Source: Runella sp.
GTDB lineage: Bacteria; Bacteroidota; Bacteroidia; Cytophagales; Spirosomataceae
Assembly (NCBI GenBank): GCA_023254175.1
Contig: JALQYJ010000118.1
Location: forward strand, 1-55,449
Direction of reading: 5' to 3'
Length of the DNA stretch: 55,449 bases
Shown here: positions 17,679-26,305 of the stretch, in pieces
Numbering within the stretch: position 1 is the stretch's first letter
How the letters are laid out: each line of letters opens with the position of its first letter
Notes under the pieces: generated by a model
What the model was told of the DNA's origin: nothing
Database searches by the model: none
Seen by the model: the letters and a program-made list of their open reading frames with translations, nothing else
Translations under genes and position numbers: made by a program

Positions 17679-18482
17679 TTAGAGGGAATCACTGACGTAA
17701 CTGGGTGTACCTATTTGTTGATACATTTTAGCAAGGCGGTGCGCGTGTTCATCGTAGGCCGCTTCAAACAGCTCGACGGCGCGTTCGCTACCGACTACCG
17801 CCGCTGCACTTAGTACTTTGGGAGGACGGCCTGCTTGGGTAAGAAGTTGGGCGGTTTCAGCTTTAAGGCAATTGACAATCGCCGCCCCGCCCACCGTCGA
17901 ACCAGGAGAAACGGGGGTATCAAGTCCCTCTAACCTAACCATGGCATCGCCTACGGGTGCGCCTGTATCCAGTACTAAATCGGAAAAATCAGTTAATTTT
18001 TTTCCATCGGTGCGTTTTGATGTACTGGCAGCGGAGTGTTCTTTGGTAACTAAAGCAACGACCTTAATGCCATTTTTTTGAAAAATTTCGGCCATTTCTA
18101 CGGGGACAATATTCGTTCCCGAAGACGAAATCACCAAGGCCGTATCTTGAGAAGACAAGTCAAAATTTCGTAAAATACGGTCGGCCAAACCCGAAACATT
18201 CTCTAAAAACATGGCTTGACGTTGCCCGTTGGCACCTACCACCAAATTATGGAAGGTGAGTGATAACTCCACGATGGGGTTAAAACCCGCAAAAGAACCG
18301 TAGCGAGGCCACATTTCTTCGACCATGATTCGGCTGTGACCACTACCGAAAACGTGTACCATACGCCCCGCAAGGATGCTTTCGGCAAACCATTGAGCAG
18401 CTTGTTGGATTTGGGGTTGTTGTTGTTGAATAGTTTGTAAAATGTGCTGACATTTACTTAGATACACTTCGGTAACAGTCAT
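17679..18482 (-). CDS. SIS-domain sugar-phosphate-binding protein (UPF0309 type)
   Basis: A 267-residue protein with one sugar isomerase (SIS) domain. The phosphate-binding loop VFGSGHSR (about residues 43-50) is followed by VEEMWPRYGSFAGF and later TALVISSSGTNIVPVEMAEI, the second Ser-rich sugar-phosphate site. This subfamily (UPF0309) has no firmly assigned reaction. Sitting between a ROK sugar kinase and a GNAT enzyme, it may isomerise or cleave a phosphorylated amino sugar, which is inference. The ATG at 18482 (MTVTEVYLSK) is preferred. In-frame sequence up to 18620 overlaps the kinase gene. Confidence 0.85.
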   Translation of the reverse strand: MTVTEVYLSKCQHILQTIQQQQPQIQQAAQWFAESILAGRMVHVFGSGHSRIMVEEMWPRYGSFAGFNPIVELSLTFHNLVVGANGQRQAMFLENVSGLADRILRNFDLSSQDTALVISSSGTNIVPVEMAEIFQKNGIKVVALVTKEHSAASTSKRTDGKKLTDFSDLVLDTGAPVGDAMVRLEGLDTPVSPGSTVGGAAIVNCLKAETAQLLTQAGRPPKVLSAAAVVGSERAVELFEAAYDEHAHRLAKMYQQIGTPSYVSDSL

Positions 18483-18516
18483 GTGTAAAGTGAGTTTAGA
18501 ACGCGGATTGTACGGG

Positions 18517-19404
18517 TTAAAGGGATGATAAAGCAAAGCCTGCGGCACCAATAGCCCCTGCCATGTCACCAAATTGGGCTTGAACGATGGGCGTTTGTTT
18601 GCCCCCAGGCCGCCACTCATACAGGCTCATAAATTGGCGTAAAGGCTCAAACAAAGCATCGTCGGACAAAGTGATTCCTCCTGCGAGGACAATGAGTTCG
18701 GGAGATAAGGCATTGACAAGCGACGATAGTGCCACCGCTAGTTTCTGGATGGAAGTGAGCCAAACCAAACTGGCCCAAGCGTCGCCTTGGCGGTAGGCTT
18801 CGACCAGTGCCCAGGTGGAGTCAAACTTTCCTTTACTTCTTTTTTGAATGGAATAATTGCCAATGGCGTACTCCAAACTTCCTGGAGCACCGATGATGCT
18901 TACTTCGTCGTCGGTGGCATGAAGGGAGAGGTGGCCAAGGTGTCCTGCCATTTGGCCAAGTCCTTGGTATAGTTTTCCTTGGATAAGAATACCGCCCCCA
19001 ACGCCCGTGCCGAGGGTGAGTAAAATTACATTTTGGAAACCCTTAGCCGCCCCAAACCGAGCTTCGGCCATCAGCGCCGCGTGGGCATCGTTGAGGACGT
19101 AGGTTCGTTGCCCAAAATAAGCACTCCAGTCGAAATGCTCTAGTCCTAACAAGCGATTGGGAAGAAATGAAATACAAGAATTATGAGCATCGGGTAAGCC
19201 TGGAGCTGACAGTCCAATGGTATCGATGGGAGCCTGCCAATAATTTCGCAAGTAGGTAATCATTTCTAGTACATTTTCGTGCCAATGCCCTTCAGTGTCA
19301 TCTTTCGTTGCCACGTAATGTTGCTTTAAGATTTCTCCCGCTTTATTGACCAGAATGCCCTTGACATTGGTTCCACCCAAATCGATGCCTATGGCTGTTT
19401 TCAT
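18517..19404 (-). CDS. ROK-family sugar kinase lacking the zinc-binding cysteine cluster
   Basis: A 295-residue ROK protein without a DNA-binding domain, hence a sugar kinase rather than a repressor. The ATP phosphate loop reads AIGIDLGGTNVKGILVN at the N-terminus. The catalytic Asp lies in YVLNDAHAALMAEARFG, and LLTLGTGVGGGILIQGKL gives the second phosphate motif. The usual zinc site, GHxxxx then CxCGxxGCLE, is degenerate: after AGHLGHLSL the sequence runs HATDDEVSIIGAPGSLEYA, without cysteines. The substrate is a hexose or amino sugar, not resolvable here. The ATG at 19404 is chosen; the longer frame to 19473 only translates the repeat region upstream. Confidence 0.88.
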   Translation of the reverse strand: MKTAIGIDLGGTNVKGILVNKAGEILKQHYVATKDDTEGHWHENVLEMITYLRNYWQAPIDTIGLSAPGLPDAHNSCISFLPNRLLGLEHFDWSAYFGQRTYVLNDAHAALMAEARFGAAKGFQNVILLTLGTGVGGGILIQGKLYQGLGQMAGHLGHLSLHATDDEVSIIGAPGSLEYAIGNYSIQKRSKGKFDSTWALVEAYRQGDAWASLVWLTSIQKLAVALSSLVNALSPELIVLAGGITLSDDALFEPLRQFMSLYEWRPGGKQTPIVQAQFGDMAGAIGAAGFALSSL

Positions 19405-19429
19405 TTTTTTAGTGTTTAGCGTAAAGTGC

Positions 19430-19508
19430 AGAATTTTGAGTTTTAGTGTCGAGGGTAAAATGCAGAATGTCAAATTTTTCAGCTTTGACTTTGTCTATTC
19501 GACATTTC
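19430..19508. repeat. Palindromic repeat element between operon genes (copy B)
   Basis: GAGGGTA (19451-19457), GAATGTC (19465-19471), AGCTT (19481-19485) and ATTCGACATTTC (19497-19508) appear in the same order as in the glycosylase insertion. A half-copy with AGTGCAGAAT precedes it at 19426-19435. The element fills the gap between the SDR and ROK genes and supplies most of the SDR stop region. It is degenerate and longer than copy A. Confidence 0.5.
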
Positions 19509-20301
19509 ATAAATGTCCCTCTGTTACTGACCAGCCGCCGTCCACTGACAATAGTTGCCCAGTGGTAAATTTAGAATAATCCGACATAAAATAAATGGCT
19601 GCTCCATCGAGGTCAGAGGGTGTACCGTTGCGGCCACCGTCGAGTGGTTGTTTGGTTTTGATAAAATCCATGATGAGCGTGTTTTGAGAGGCACGTTGGC
19701 TCATGGGAGTTTCTATTAACGCGGGTGCGAGAACGTTGACGCGGATGTTGTCTTTGGCATAATAGGCTGCAATGGACTTGGTAAAGCCAATAATGGCCGA
19801 TTTGGTTGCTGCATAGGCGTGGGTGGTAAAGTAGATAGGAGAGGGTGAAAAGCCGAGCACCGAACCCACATTCAGGATAGCACCTCCCGTTTTTTGGGCT
19901 AAAAACTGACGTACCGCAGCTTGGTTAGAAAGCATGAGCGAGGTAAGGTTCAACTCAAACGTTTTGTCCCAACCCTCCAACGTAAGTTCGTGCAAAGGGC
20001 CATCGCCAAATTTCCGTCCGCTTCCTCCCGCGACGTGGTACAGCCCATCAAATCGCCCAAAGATATGAATTGCTTGGGCAATAGCGTAGGGAGCCGTGCT
20101 TTCTTGCGTGGCATCGGCCGAGATAACCACCGCCGAAGGGCCCAATTGCCGTTGGGCTTCGTCGCAGCTTTTGGGGTTACGGCCAACTACCACGACTTGG
20201 GCACCGTGCCGAATAAACGCACTTGCTGCCGAAATTCCAATGCCTGTGGTACCGCCAATGACGACAATTGTTTTCTGATCGAGCCATTTTTCCGTAACCA
20301 T
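19507..20301 (-). CDS. Short-chain dehydrogenase/reductase (SDR)
   Basis: A 264-residue classical SDR oxidoreductase using NAD(P). The cofactor motif is TTGIGISAASAF near residue 18. The catalytic Tyr and Lys lie in YAATKSAIIGFTKS (Y-x-x-x-K), with GSVLGFSPSP carrying the upstream Ser region, and the C-terminus shows LLSVDGGWSVTEG. The substrate is unknown. It is the first gene of a minus-strand cluster with a ROK kinase, a SIS protein, a GNAT enzyme and a MetE-like gene. The 102-bp gap to the ROK gene is occupied by a repeat element. Confidence 0.92.
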   Translation of the reverse strand: MVTEKWLDQKTIVVIGGTTGIGISAASAFIRHGAQVVVVGRNPKSCDEAQRQLGPSAVVISADATQESTAPYAIAQAIHIFGRFDGLYHVAGGSGRKFGDGPLHELTLEGWDKTFELNLTSLMLSNQAAVRQFLAQKTGGAILNVGSVLGFSPSPIYFTTHAYAATKSAIIGFTKSIAAYYAKDNIRVNVLAPALIETPMSQRASQNTLIMDFIKTKQPLDGGRNGTPSDLDGAAIYFMSDYSKFTTGQLLSVDGGWSVTEGHL

Positions 20302-20392
20302 GCTTAATTTTGTGCTATTGGATTTTTAACTTATTATAAAGAGTTAGAGGGGTGGTTTTCTAATCAACCATTCGCCAAAAACTTACAAGATC

Positions 20393-21280
20393 TTGGTAAC
20401 ACAAACACAATTTGAGGAGGAAGTGAGGGCTTTTTTGTCTTTTCAACAAGGCCAAGAGTTACCCATTGTGGGGCAAAGGTTCTCTTGTCCAGTGCTTTAT
20501 TTCCCTGAACGCCTGCTGGCGATTCATCTCATTTCGTTGGAAAAAATCAACTCACTTTTACCCGATACTTTTGTACAATTGAGTGATGATTTGGCAGTTG
20601 AAGGCATCAAAGTGATTCATTTGTGGGAAGATGTGTGGTATTCCAAAAAAGCCGTTGTTCAGTCTAGGCTGCGGGCGGAGTTTGGTATTTCTCAGCGTAT
20701 TCCTGCCCGTCTTACAAAAGTTCGCCGCATTGATAAACCAACTTTAGAGCGATTTATTGATGCCAATCACTTGCAAGTTTCGACCAATGCGAAGTTTAAA
20801 TATGGCCTTTTTTTACCTAAAAATTACCAACGTATTTTAAAAGATGACAGTCCTGCGACATCGTTTTTGGTCCAACAAATGACGATTCAAGGAGAAGCCT
20901 TAGTAGCTGTGTCTTCGTTTAGTGGGGGAAAAAATATCCTAAGAGAAGAAGAGATGTTCCGCTCGTTTGAGTTGATTCGTTTTGCCAATCATCTTGACTG
21001 CACGGTGGTTGGGGGATTGGATAAATTGCTGAAAGCTTTTGTGACTGAATTACAGCCCGATGATATTATGACTTATGCCGACCGCGACTGGTCAGACGGT
21101 AGAAGTTACGAACGCTTAGGTTTTGAACGAATGGGAGCAGCCCCTCCGCATGCTTTTTGGGTCAATCCTAACACTTGGGAACGACATTATGCCGATCGGC
21201 TTTTGCCCGACGATATTGGGCTTCATTGGGTAAAAGTATATAATTCAGGGAATTGGAAGTTTGTAAAAAAAATGATTTGA
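20393..21280 (+). CDS. Protein with a domain resembling the C-terminal part of phage homing endonucleases
   Basis: The 295-residue protein has no named family that I can state with certainty. The middle and C-terminal parts, with HLWEDVWYSKKAVVQSRL, a NHLQVSTN segment, SSFSGGKN, ELIRFANHLDCTVVGGLDKL and TYADRDWSDGRSYERLGF, match from memory a domain that accompanies homing endonucleases in phages and is also found alone. Its role there is unclear. No ATG exists near the start. The TTG at 20393 is used here, with a GTG slightly downstream as an alternative. It stands alone between divergent and convergent neighbours. Confidence 0.6.
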   Translation: MVTQTQFEEEVRAFLSFQQGQELPIVGQRFSCPVLYFPERLLAIHLISLEKINSLLPDTFVQLSDDLAVEGIKVIHLWEDVWYSKKAVVQSRLRAEFGISQRIPARLTKVRRIDKPTLERFIDANHLQVSTNAKFKYGLFLPKNYQRILKDDSPATSFLVQQMTIQGEALVAVSSFSGGKNILREEEMFRSFELIRFANHLDCTVVGGLDKLLKAFVTELQPDDIMTYADRDWSDGRSYERLGFERMGAAPPHAFWVNPNTWERHYADRLLPDDIGLHWVKVYNSGNWKFVKKMI

Positions 21281-21460
21281 TGTTTTTCTTGCAAAAATAT
21301 GGCGTTACATTGCCAGCAATTTGCGCTCTCACTTATCAATGAACCTCTTCGGGTAAAAAAAACTGTGCTAAATTTTTTATGCCAACGCATGGCCTTTGAG
21401 TGGGTTATTTAACGTATTTTTAGGTGTTTATCTAAACTCCTAGAATCCTCCCTTTTTGTT

Positions 21461-23413
21461 ATGAAACGACTGCTACTCTTTTGTCTTGTATTGCTTCAAT
21501 TTCAGGCCATTGCCCAGCTAAAGTTTGCCCGTTTATTTTCAAATCACGTGGTGCTTCAACGCCAAAAACCAATTCCTGTTTGGGGTTGGGCCAAGCCTAA
21601 GGAAAAAGTTACGGTGACGTTGGCTAACCAAAAACTTTTGGTTAGGGCCGATGACGCAGGAAAATGGAATGTAAAATTCAAACCCATGGAAGCGGGCGGC
21701 CCTCATCGGTTGGTGGCTACTACGCTGACGAGTAAAATCGAAGTAGAGGATGTGTTGATGGGTGAGGTGTGGTTGTGCTCGGGGCAGTCAAACATGGAAT
21801 GGCCTGTCAAACAAGCTGATAATTTTCGCCAAGAGAAGAAAAATGCCAATTTTCCCCAAATACGCCATTTTTACGTAGAACATAATGTAACGATGGACGT
21901 TCAGACTGACCTTACCTCGGGCGAGTGGAAGGTCAGTGACGAAGAAAATGTGGGCAATTTTACAGCCGTTGGGTTCTTTTTCGCGAGGGAGTTAGCCCAA
22001 AAGTTGAACGTACCTATAGGCTTGCTTCATTCGTCGTGGGGAGGTTCTCAAATCGAAGGGTGGATTAGCAAGGAAGCTATGCAAACCAACAATGAATTGA
22101 AACCCTACGCCAAGGCCCTCCCCAAAACGTGGGAAGAAGCTGATGCGCAACTCGATCGCCAAATGCGCAAACAGTTGCTAGGAAGTGAGGTGGAAGTTAC
22201 GATGGCGGATGAAAAAAAATATACCGAAGCGGGATACGATTTCTCGAAATGGCGCTCGGCGGGGAGTCCTTTGGGAGCGTGGGATTGGAAAGGAATTTGG
22301 ATGTTTAGGGGCAAAGGGTTTATGGCCAAAACCATCGATATTCCTGAAGATATGGTAGGACAAACCACGACTTTGGGATTAGGAATTCAAGATAGTTTTA
22401 ACGAAATGTACATCAATGGCAAGCTGGTTTATGCAGGTATGATGCAAGGAATACGCAAAATAGCCCTTCCTGCCGATGCGTGGAAAGCTGGCGCCAATCG
22501 GCTTGTCATAAAATTGGGGAATATGATCGAGCATCCGTGGTATGGTTTGGGGGTGAATGGTACACCTGATGATTTATTCGTCAGCTCCAAAACCGCCAAA
22601 GTAAGCATTGCTTCCGATTGGTATCTTTTGCCTTCTTTTGCCGAACCTCATTCGTATAATCACAGTTGTAATAACGTCGGGACGACGATTTATAATGCGA
22701 TGATTGCGCCGCTCATTCCGTTTAGTATTCGGGGGGCGCTTTGGTACCAAGGTGAGTCAAATGCGGGGCGAGCGTACCAATACCGACAGTCGTTTCCGTT
22801 GATGATTGATGATTGGCGACAGCAATGGGACGACGATTTTTCGTTTTATTTTGTGCAATTATCAAGCTACGGTGACTACCAAAATAGCAATAACGGAAGC
22901 ACTTGGGCCGAACTCCGAGAAGCACAAACCCTAGCACTTTCTCTTCCTAAAACGGGTATGGCCGTGACGCTTGACGTTGGCAATCCGAAGGATATTCACC
23001 CGACCAACAAACAAGACGTTGGCCACCGCCTAGCGCTTAATGCCCTCAAAATGGATTTTGGGCAAGATATTTTGCATACTGGGCCTGTGTATGATTCGGT
23101 CAAATTTGACGAAGACAAGGCCGTAATTTCTTTCAAAAACGTGGGTGAAGGCCTGATGGTCAAAGATAAGTTTGGGTACGTCAAAGGTTTTGAGATTGCG
23201 GGCGAAGACAAAGTTTTTCATTATGCCAAAGCCGAAATCATCGGTGATAAAGTAGAGGTTTATCACCCCAAAAGTGTGAAACCTATCGCGGTGCGTTACG
23301 CTTGGGCTGATGCGCCCGAAGACGCCAATTTGTTCAACCTAGAAGGGCTTCCCGCAGGGCCTTTCCGTACCGACGACTGGAAAAGCAAAACCGAAGGACA
23401 GAAATTTCAATGA
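21461..23413 (+). CDS. Sialate O-acetylesterase (SGNH hydrolase)
   Basis: A 650-residue secreted esterase that removes acetyl groups from sialic acids or similar acetylated glycans. The signal peptide is MKRLLLFCLVLLQFQAIAQ. The SGNH nucleophile block is GEVWLCSGQSNMEWPV (about residues 100-115), and the catalytic Asp-His pair appears near PKDIHPTNKQDVGHRLA. An inserted beta-sandwich (about 265-365), containing GLGIQDSFNEMYINGKLVY, is typical of the larger members and resembles a carbohydrate-binding jelly roll. It is likely periplasmic or surface-exposed. The ATG at 21461 starts the signal peptide. No sialidase or other glycan-degrading gene is adjacent. Confidence 0.92.
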   Translation: MKRLLLFCLVLLQFQAIAQLKFARLFSNHVVLQRQKPIPVWGWAKPKEKVTVTLANQKLLVRADDAGKWNVKFKPMEAGGPHRLVATTLTSKIEVEDVLMGEVWLCSGQSNMEWPVKQADNFRQEKKNANFPQIRHFYVEHNVTMDVQTDLTSGEWKVSDEENVGNFTAVGFFFARELAQKLNVPIGLLHSSWGGSQIEGWISKEAMQTNNELKPYAKALPKTWEEADAQLDRQMRKQLLGSEVEVTMADEKKYTEAGYDFSKWRSAGSPLGAWDWKGIWMFRGKGFMAKTIDIPEDMVGQTTTLGLGIQDSFNEMYINGKLVYAGMMQGIRKIALPADAWKAGANRLVIKLGNMIEHPWYGLGVNGTPDDLFVSSKTAKVSIASDWYLLPSFAEPHSYNHSCNNVGTTIYNAMIAPLIPFSIRGALWYQGESNAGRAYQYRQSFPLMIDDWRQQWDDDFSFYFVQLSSYGDYQNSNNGSTWAELREAQTLALSLPKTGMAVTLDVGNPKDIHPTNKQDVGHRLALNALKMDFGQDILHTGPVYDSVKFDEDKAVISFKNVGEGLMVKDKFGYVKGFEIAGEDKVFHYAKAEIIGDKVEVYHPKSVKPIAVRYAWADAPEDANLFNLEGLPAGPFRTDDWKSKTEGQKFQ

Positions 23414-23417
23414 TAAA

Positions 23418-23464
23418 CCAGGGGCGAATAACGAATTTACCAAAATTTGTTATTCGCCCCCTGG
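23418..23464. terminator. Long hairpin terminator after the esterase gene
   Basis: CCAGGGGCGAATAACGAATT (23418-23437) pairs almost perfectly with the segment ending at 23464 that reads GTTATTCGCCCCCTGG at its right end, over about 20 bp with a short loop. It lacks a long T-run but is very stable. It closes the esterase gene on the left and may also stop the permease transcript, which ends about 110 bp to the right. Confidence 0.6.
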
Positions 23465-23573
23465 TCATTCTAACGACCTCAAGTGGATAAAAAAGTACTC
23501 GGTAGTGATTTTTGTTTCCAAAATGTATGTATTGAGATGGCCAAAGACGCCCCTTGCCCTTTTTGCCCCCTTC

Positions 23574-24884
23574 CTATTTCCCGCTTCGTTTAAAATAAAC
23601 ATAAGCACCACCGCCTAAGGCCAAAAACAGTAAACCTGCGATGGCTTGTTCAGGCTTTTCAATCAGGGTGTTGACCACTACGAAAGCCGACATGGCCATA
23701 AATATCAAGGGTGTGAAGGGGTAGCCCAACGTACTGTAATTGCGAGAAAGTTTACGTTTGCGAAAAGTAAAAATGGTAGCCGCCGTCAAGAAAAAAAAGG
23801 CCGTGTCCACAAACACAACGTAAGTGATGAGGTTGGAGAATGTTTGCCAAAAAATAAGTAACAAAATTGTCCAGAACGACTGAAAAATAATGGCCCAGAA
23901 AGGCGTTTGGAAACGGGGGTGAATTTGGGCAAATTGTTTAAAAAATAGCCCATCTTCGGCCATCGCAAAGTAAATACGGGGAGCGGTAAGAATATAAATG
24001 CCAATTGTGCCAAGTACCGAAAGTACAATGAGAAAAGAAATAAACTTTGCGCCCAATCCCCACACGGTTGAAATAGCTTCGGAGGCGACACCCGTTGAAG
24101 CTGCTATTTTTTCAATGGGAAGTAGTTTGAGGTAGGCTACATTGATGGTGACGTACGCCAAACACACAATACCGATGCCTAGCAACATTGCTCTAGGCAC
24201 CACGCGATTGGCGTCTTTTACTTCTGCAGCAATGAAAGTTGCGTGCTGATACCCACCGTAGGAGAATGAAACTCCAATAAGGGCCAGTCCAAACGATGAG
24301 ACAAGGGGTAATTGATAGGAGTTGGTGTTCCAACTAAAATCAAAAAGGCTGAAGTCTTGGGTGGCCATCAAAAACCCGATCAAGACCACGATGGCAATGC
24401 CGATAAGTTTGGCAGAGGTAAAGACCGACGCAAAAAAACTTCCCCATTTAACTCCCAGTACATTCATAATGGTCAGTAGGATAATGGTCATAATGGCCAC
24501 GATGAGCTGTGAACTTTCCGAAATCGGAATGAGCTCATTAAGATAGGAGGTAAATACCAACGAAAGCGCTGCCAATGAACCCGTATTGATGACTAGTAGC
24601 ATCGACCAACCGTACAGAAACGCGGGTAGGTTGCCGAAGGCTTCTTTGAGAAAAACGTAAAAACCCCCTGCTTTTTGGAAAGAAGAAGAAATTTCGGCGA
24701 AAGTAAGCGCCCCACAAAGCGCTACTATCCCCCCCGCAACCCAAACCCCCAACATCCAGCCCGTAGTGGGTAAATAGCCTGCAATTTCGGACGGCGTGCG
24801 AAAAACCCCTGAGCCTATACTCGACCCGACGGCAATCATGGTAAGACTAAAAAGTGTGATTTGTTTTTGTAGTTGTTGAGACAT
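23574..24884 (-). CDS. APC-superfamily amino acid permease
   Basis: A 436-residue transporter with about 12 transmembrane helices. The N-terminal helix 1 carries MIAVGSSIGSGVFRTPSEIA, the unwound GSG motif for substrate carboxylate binding in the amino acid-polyamine-cation family. Helix 6 contains GVSFSYGGYQHATFIAAEVKDANRVVPRA. The overall pattern resembles LAT-like and YfnA-type permeases. Which amino acids are moved cannot be told. It is monocistronic on the minus strand and divergent from the metal efflux operon, with 165 bp between the starts. Confidence 0.92.
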   Translation of the reverse strand: MSQQLQKQITLFSLTMIAVGSSIGSGVFRTPSEIAGYLPTTGWMLGVWVAGGIVALCGALTFAEISSSFQKAGGFYVFLKEAFGNLPAFLYGWSMLLVINTGSLAALSLVFTSYLNELIPISESSQLIVAIMTIILLTIMNVLGVKWGSFFASVFTSAKLIGIAIVVLIGFLMATQDFSLFDFSWNTNSYQLPLVSSFGLALIGVSFSYGGYQHATFIAAEVKDANRVVPRAMLLGIGIVCLAYVTINVAYLKLLPIEKIAASTGVASEAISTVWGLGAKFISFLIVLSVLGTIGIYILTAPRIYFAMAEDGLFFKQFAQIHPRFQTPFWAIIFQSFWTILLLIFWQTFSNLITYVVFVDTAFFFLTAATIFTFRKRKLSRNYSTLGYPFTPLIFMAMSAFVVVNTLIEKPEQAIAGLLFLALGGGAYVYFKRSGK

Positions 24885-25049
24885 GAGTCTAAAGATTAGG
24901 TTGGCTTTGCTGCTTTTGAAGCAACCACTAATCTAAGAAATCATTGTTAATAAACTACTATGCCGCACATTAAGGGGTTTTTAATACAGAATTAATAACA
25001 TATTAATCTTTACTCCTCAGTTTTGCACAAATGCTTTTATAGACCCAAA

Positions 25050-26300
25050 ATGAGGATTACTATTATTCTAACAGCTTTGTTGTTTCCCTTTTTCTGCTTT
25101 GCCCAAGATTCGCTGCGAATTTCGCTGCGACAGGCAGATAGCCTATTTTTACAAAATAATCTTTTTCTGCTCTCTGAGCGCTTCCGAATAGAGGCGAGTA
25201 AAGCGGCTGTGATTCAAGCCCGTTTATGGGACAATCCGACATTATCTACAGAATGGAATGCCTATAATCCTACTAAAAAAAGGGTATTGGATGTAGCCAA
25301 GGGCGGTGAAAAAATCATCACACTGGAGCAAGTACTCCTGACGGCAGGCAAACGTAGTAAGCAAGTGGCTTTGGCTGTAGAAAATGCTCAAATGACGGAA
25401 TACGAATTTTTAGACCTGCTACGAACTCTCAAATTTGAGTTAAGAAGTAGTTTCTTTGAGGTATTTTTTCTCCAAAATACACTCAATCGCTATCAGCGCC
25501 AAATCGTTACTCTACAAAGTACGGTGACTGCGTTTGAAGAACAGTATGAAAAAAACAATGTTTCTTTGCGTGAATTGCTTCGCTTGAAAGCCCTTCTTTT
25601 TCAGCTAAATAACGACAAGACAGAGATTCTGTTTCAGATTGCAGAAAAGCAAAAAAGCCTCAAAACGCTTCTGAATACCAACCAACGGATTGTGCCCTTA
25701 GCCAATGAGGTGGAATTGAATCGCTACTACTTAAATGGATACACAATTGCCAAGCTGAGTGATTTGGCGCTCCAAAACCGAGGCGATGTGAAAGTGGCGG
25801 AATCGCTGACTCGCCAAGCCGAATTAAATTACAAACTTCAAAAATCACTTGCTGTCCCTAACCTCCGTGTAGGAGCTACTTATGATCAGTCGGGAAGTTA
25901 TGTCAATAATTACACTGGAATCACGCTTGGGGCTGACCTCCCATTTTTTAATAAAAATCAGGGGAACATTCGAACGGCGAAAAGCTTGATTGAGTACCAA
26001 AAAGGGTTACAAAACCAGAAAAACAACGCCGTGTACAACGAAGTAACCGAAGCGTTTCAGAAAGTGCGCTACGTCGAAAATATGGTACAAAGCGTCGACG
26101 GGAAGTTTACCGAGCAGTTTGAGCAACTCAATAAGGGAGTGTTGGAAAATTTCCAAAAACGAAACCTGACATTGCTCGAATTTATTGACCTCATCGAAAC
26201 GTATAGTGAAAGCGTTAAAGAACTCAACCGTCTCAAAGCAGACCGCGTGGGGGCATATGAAGAACTCAATTTTACCGTAGGAAAAGAACTTTTCAACTAA
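25050..26300 (+). CDS. TolC-family outer membrane efflux protein of a metal RND system
   Basis: A 416-residue outer membrane channel of the CzcC/CusC kind. A signal peptide (MRITIILTALLFPFFCFAQ) precedes two repeated helical halves, each with a long coiled-coil, for instance SLRISLRQADSLFLQNN and AELNYKLQKSLAVPNLRVGA with GADLPFFNKNQGNIRTAKS. It forms the outer membrane exit duct for the adaptor and pump encoded directly downstream (5 bp and 3 bp gaps). The ATG at 25050 is preferred over an upstream in-frame codon at 25023 because it begins the signal peptide. Confidence 0.9.
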   Translation: MRITIILTALLFPFFCFAQDSLRISLRQADSLFLQNNLFLLSERFRIEASKAAVIQARLWDNPTLSTEWNAYNPTKKRVLDVAKGGEKIITLEQVLLTAGKRSKQVALAVENAQMTEYEFLDLLRTLKFELRSSFFEVFFLQNTLNRYQRQIVTLQSTVTAFEEQYEKNNVSLRELLRLKALLFQLNNDKTEILFQIAEKQKSLKTLLNTNQRIVPLANEVELNRYYLNGYTIAKLSDLALQNRGDVKVAESLTRQAELNYKLQKSLAVPNLRVGATYDQSGSYVNNYTGITLGADLPFFNKNQGNIRTAKSLIEYQKGLQNQKNNAVYNEVTEAFQKVRYVENMVQSVDGKFTEQFEQLNKGVLENFQKRNLTLLEFIDLIETYSESVKELNRLKADRVGAYEELNFTVGKELFN

Positions 26301-26305
26301 GAACA

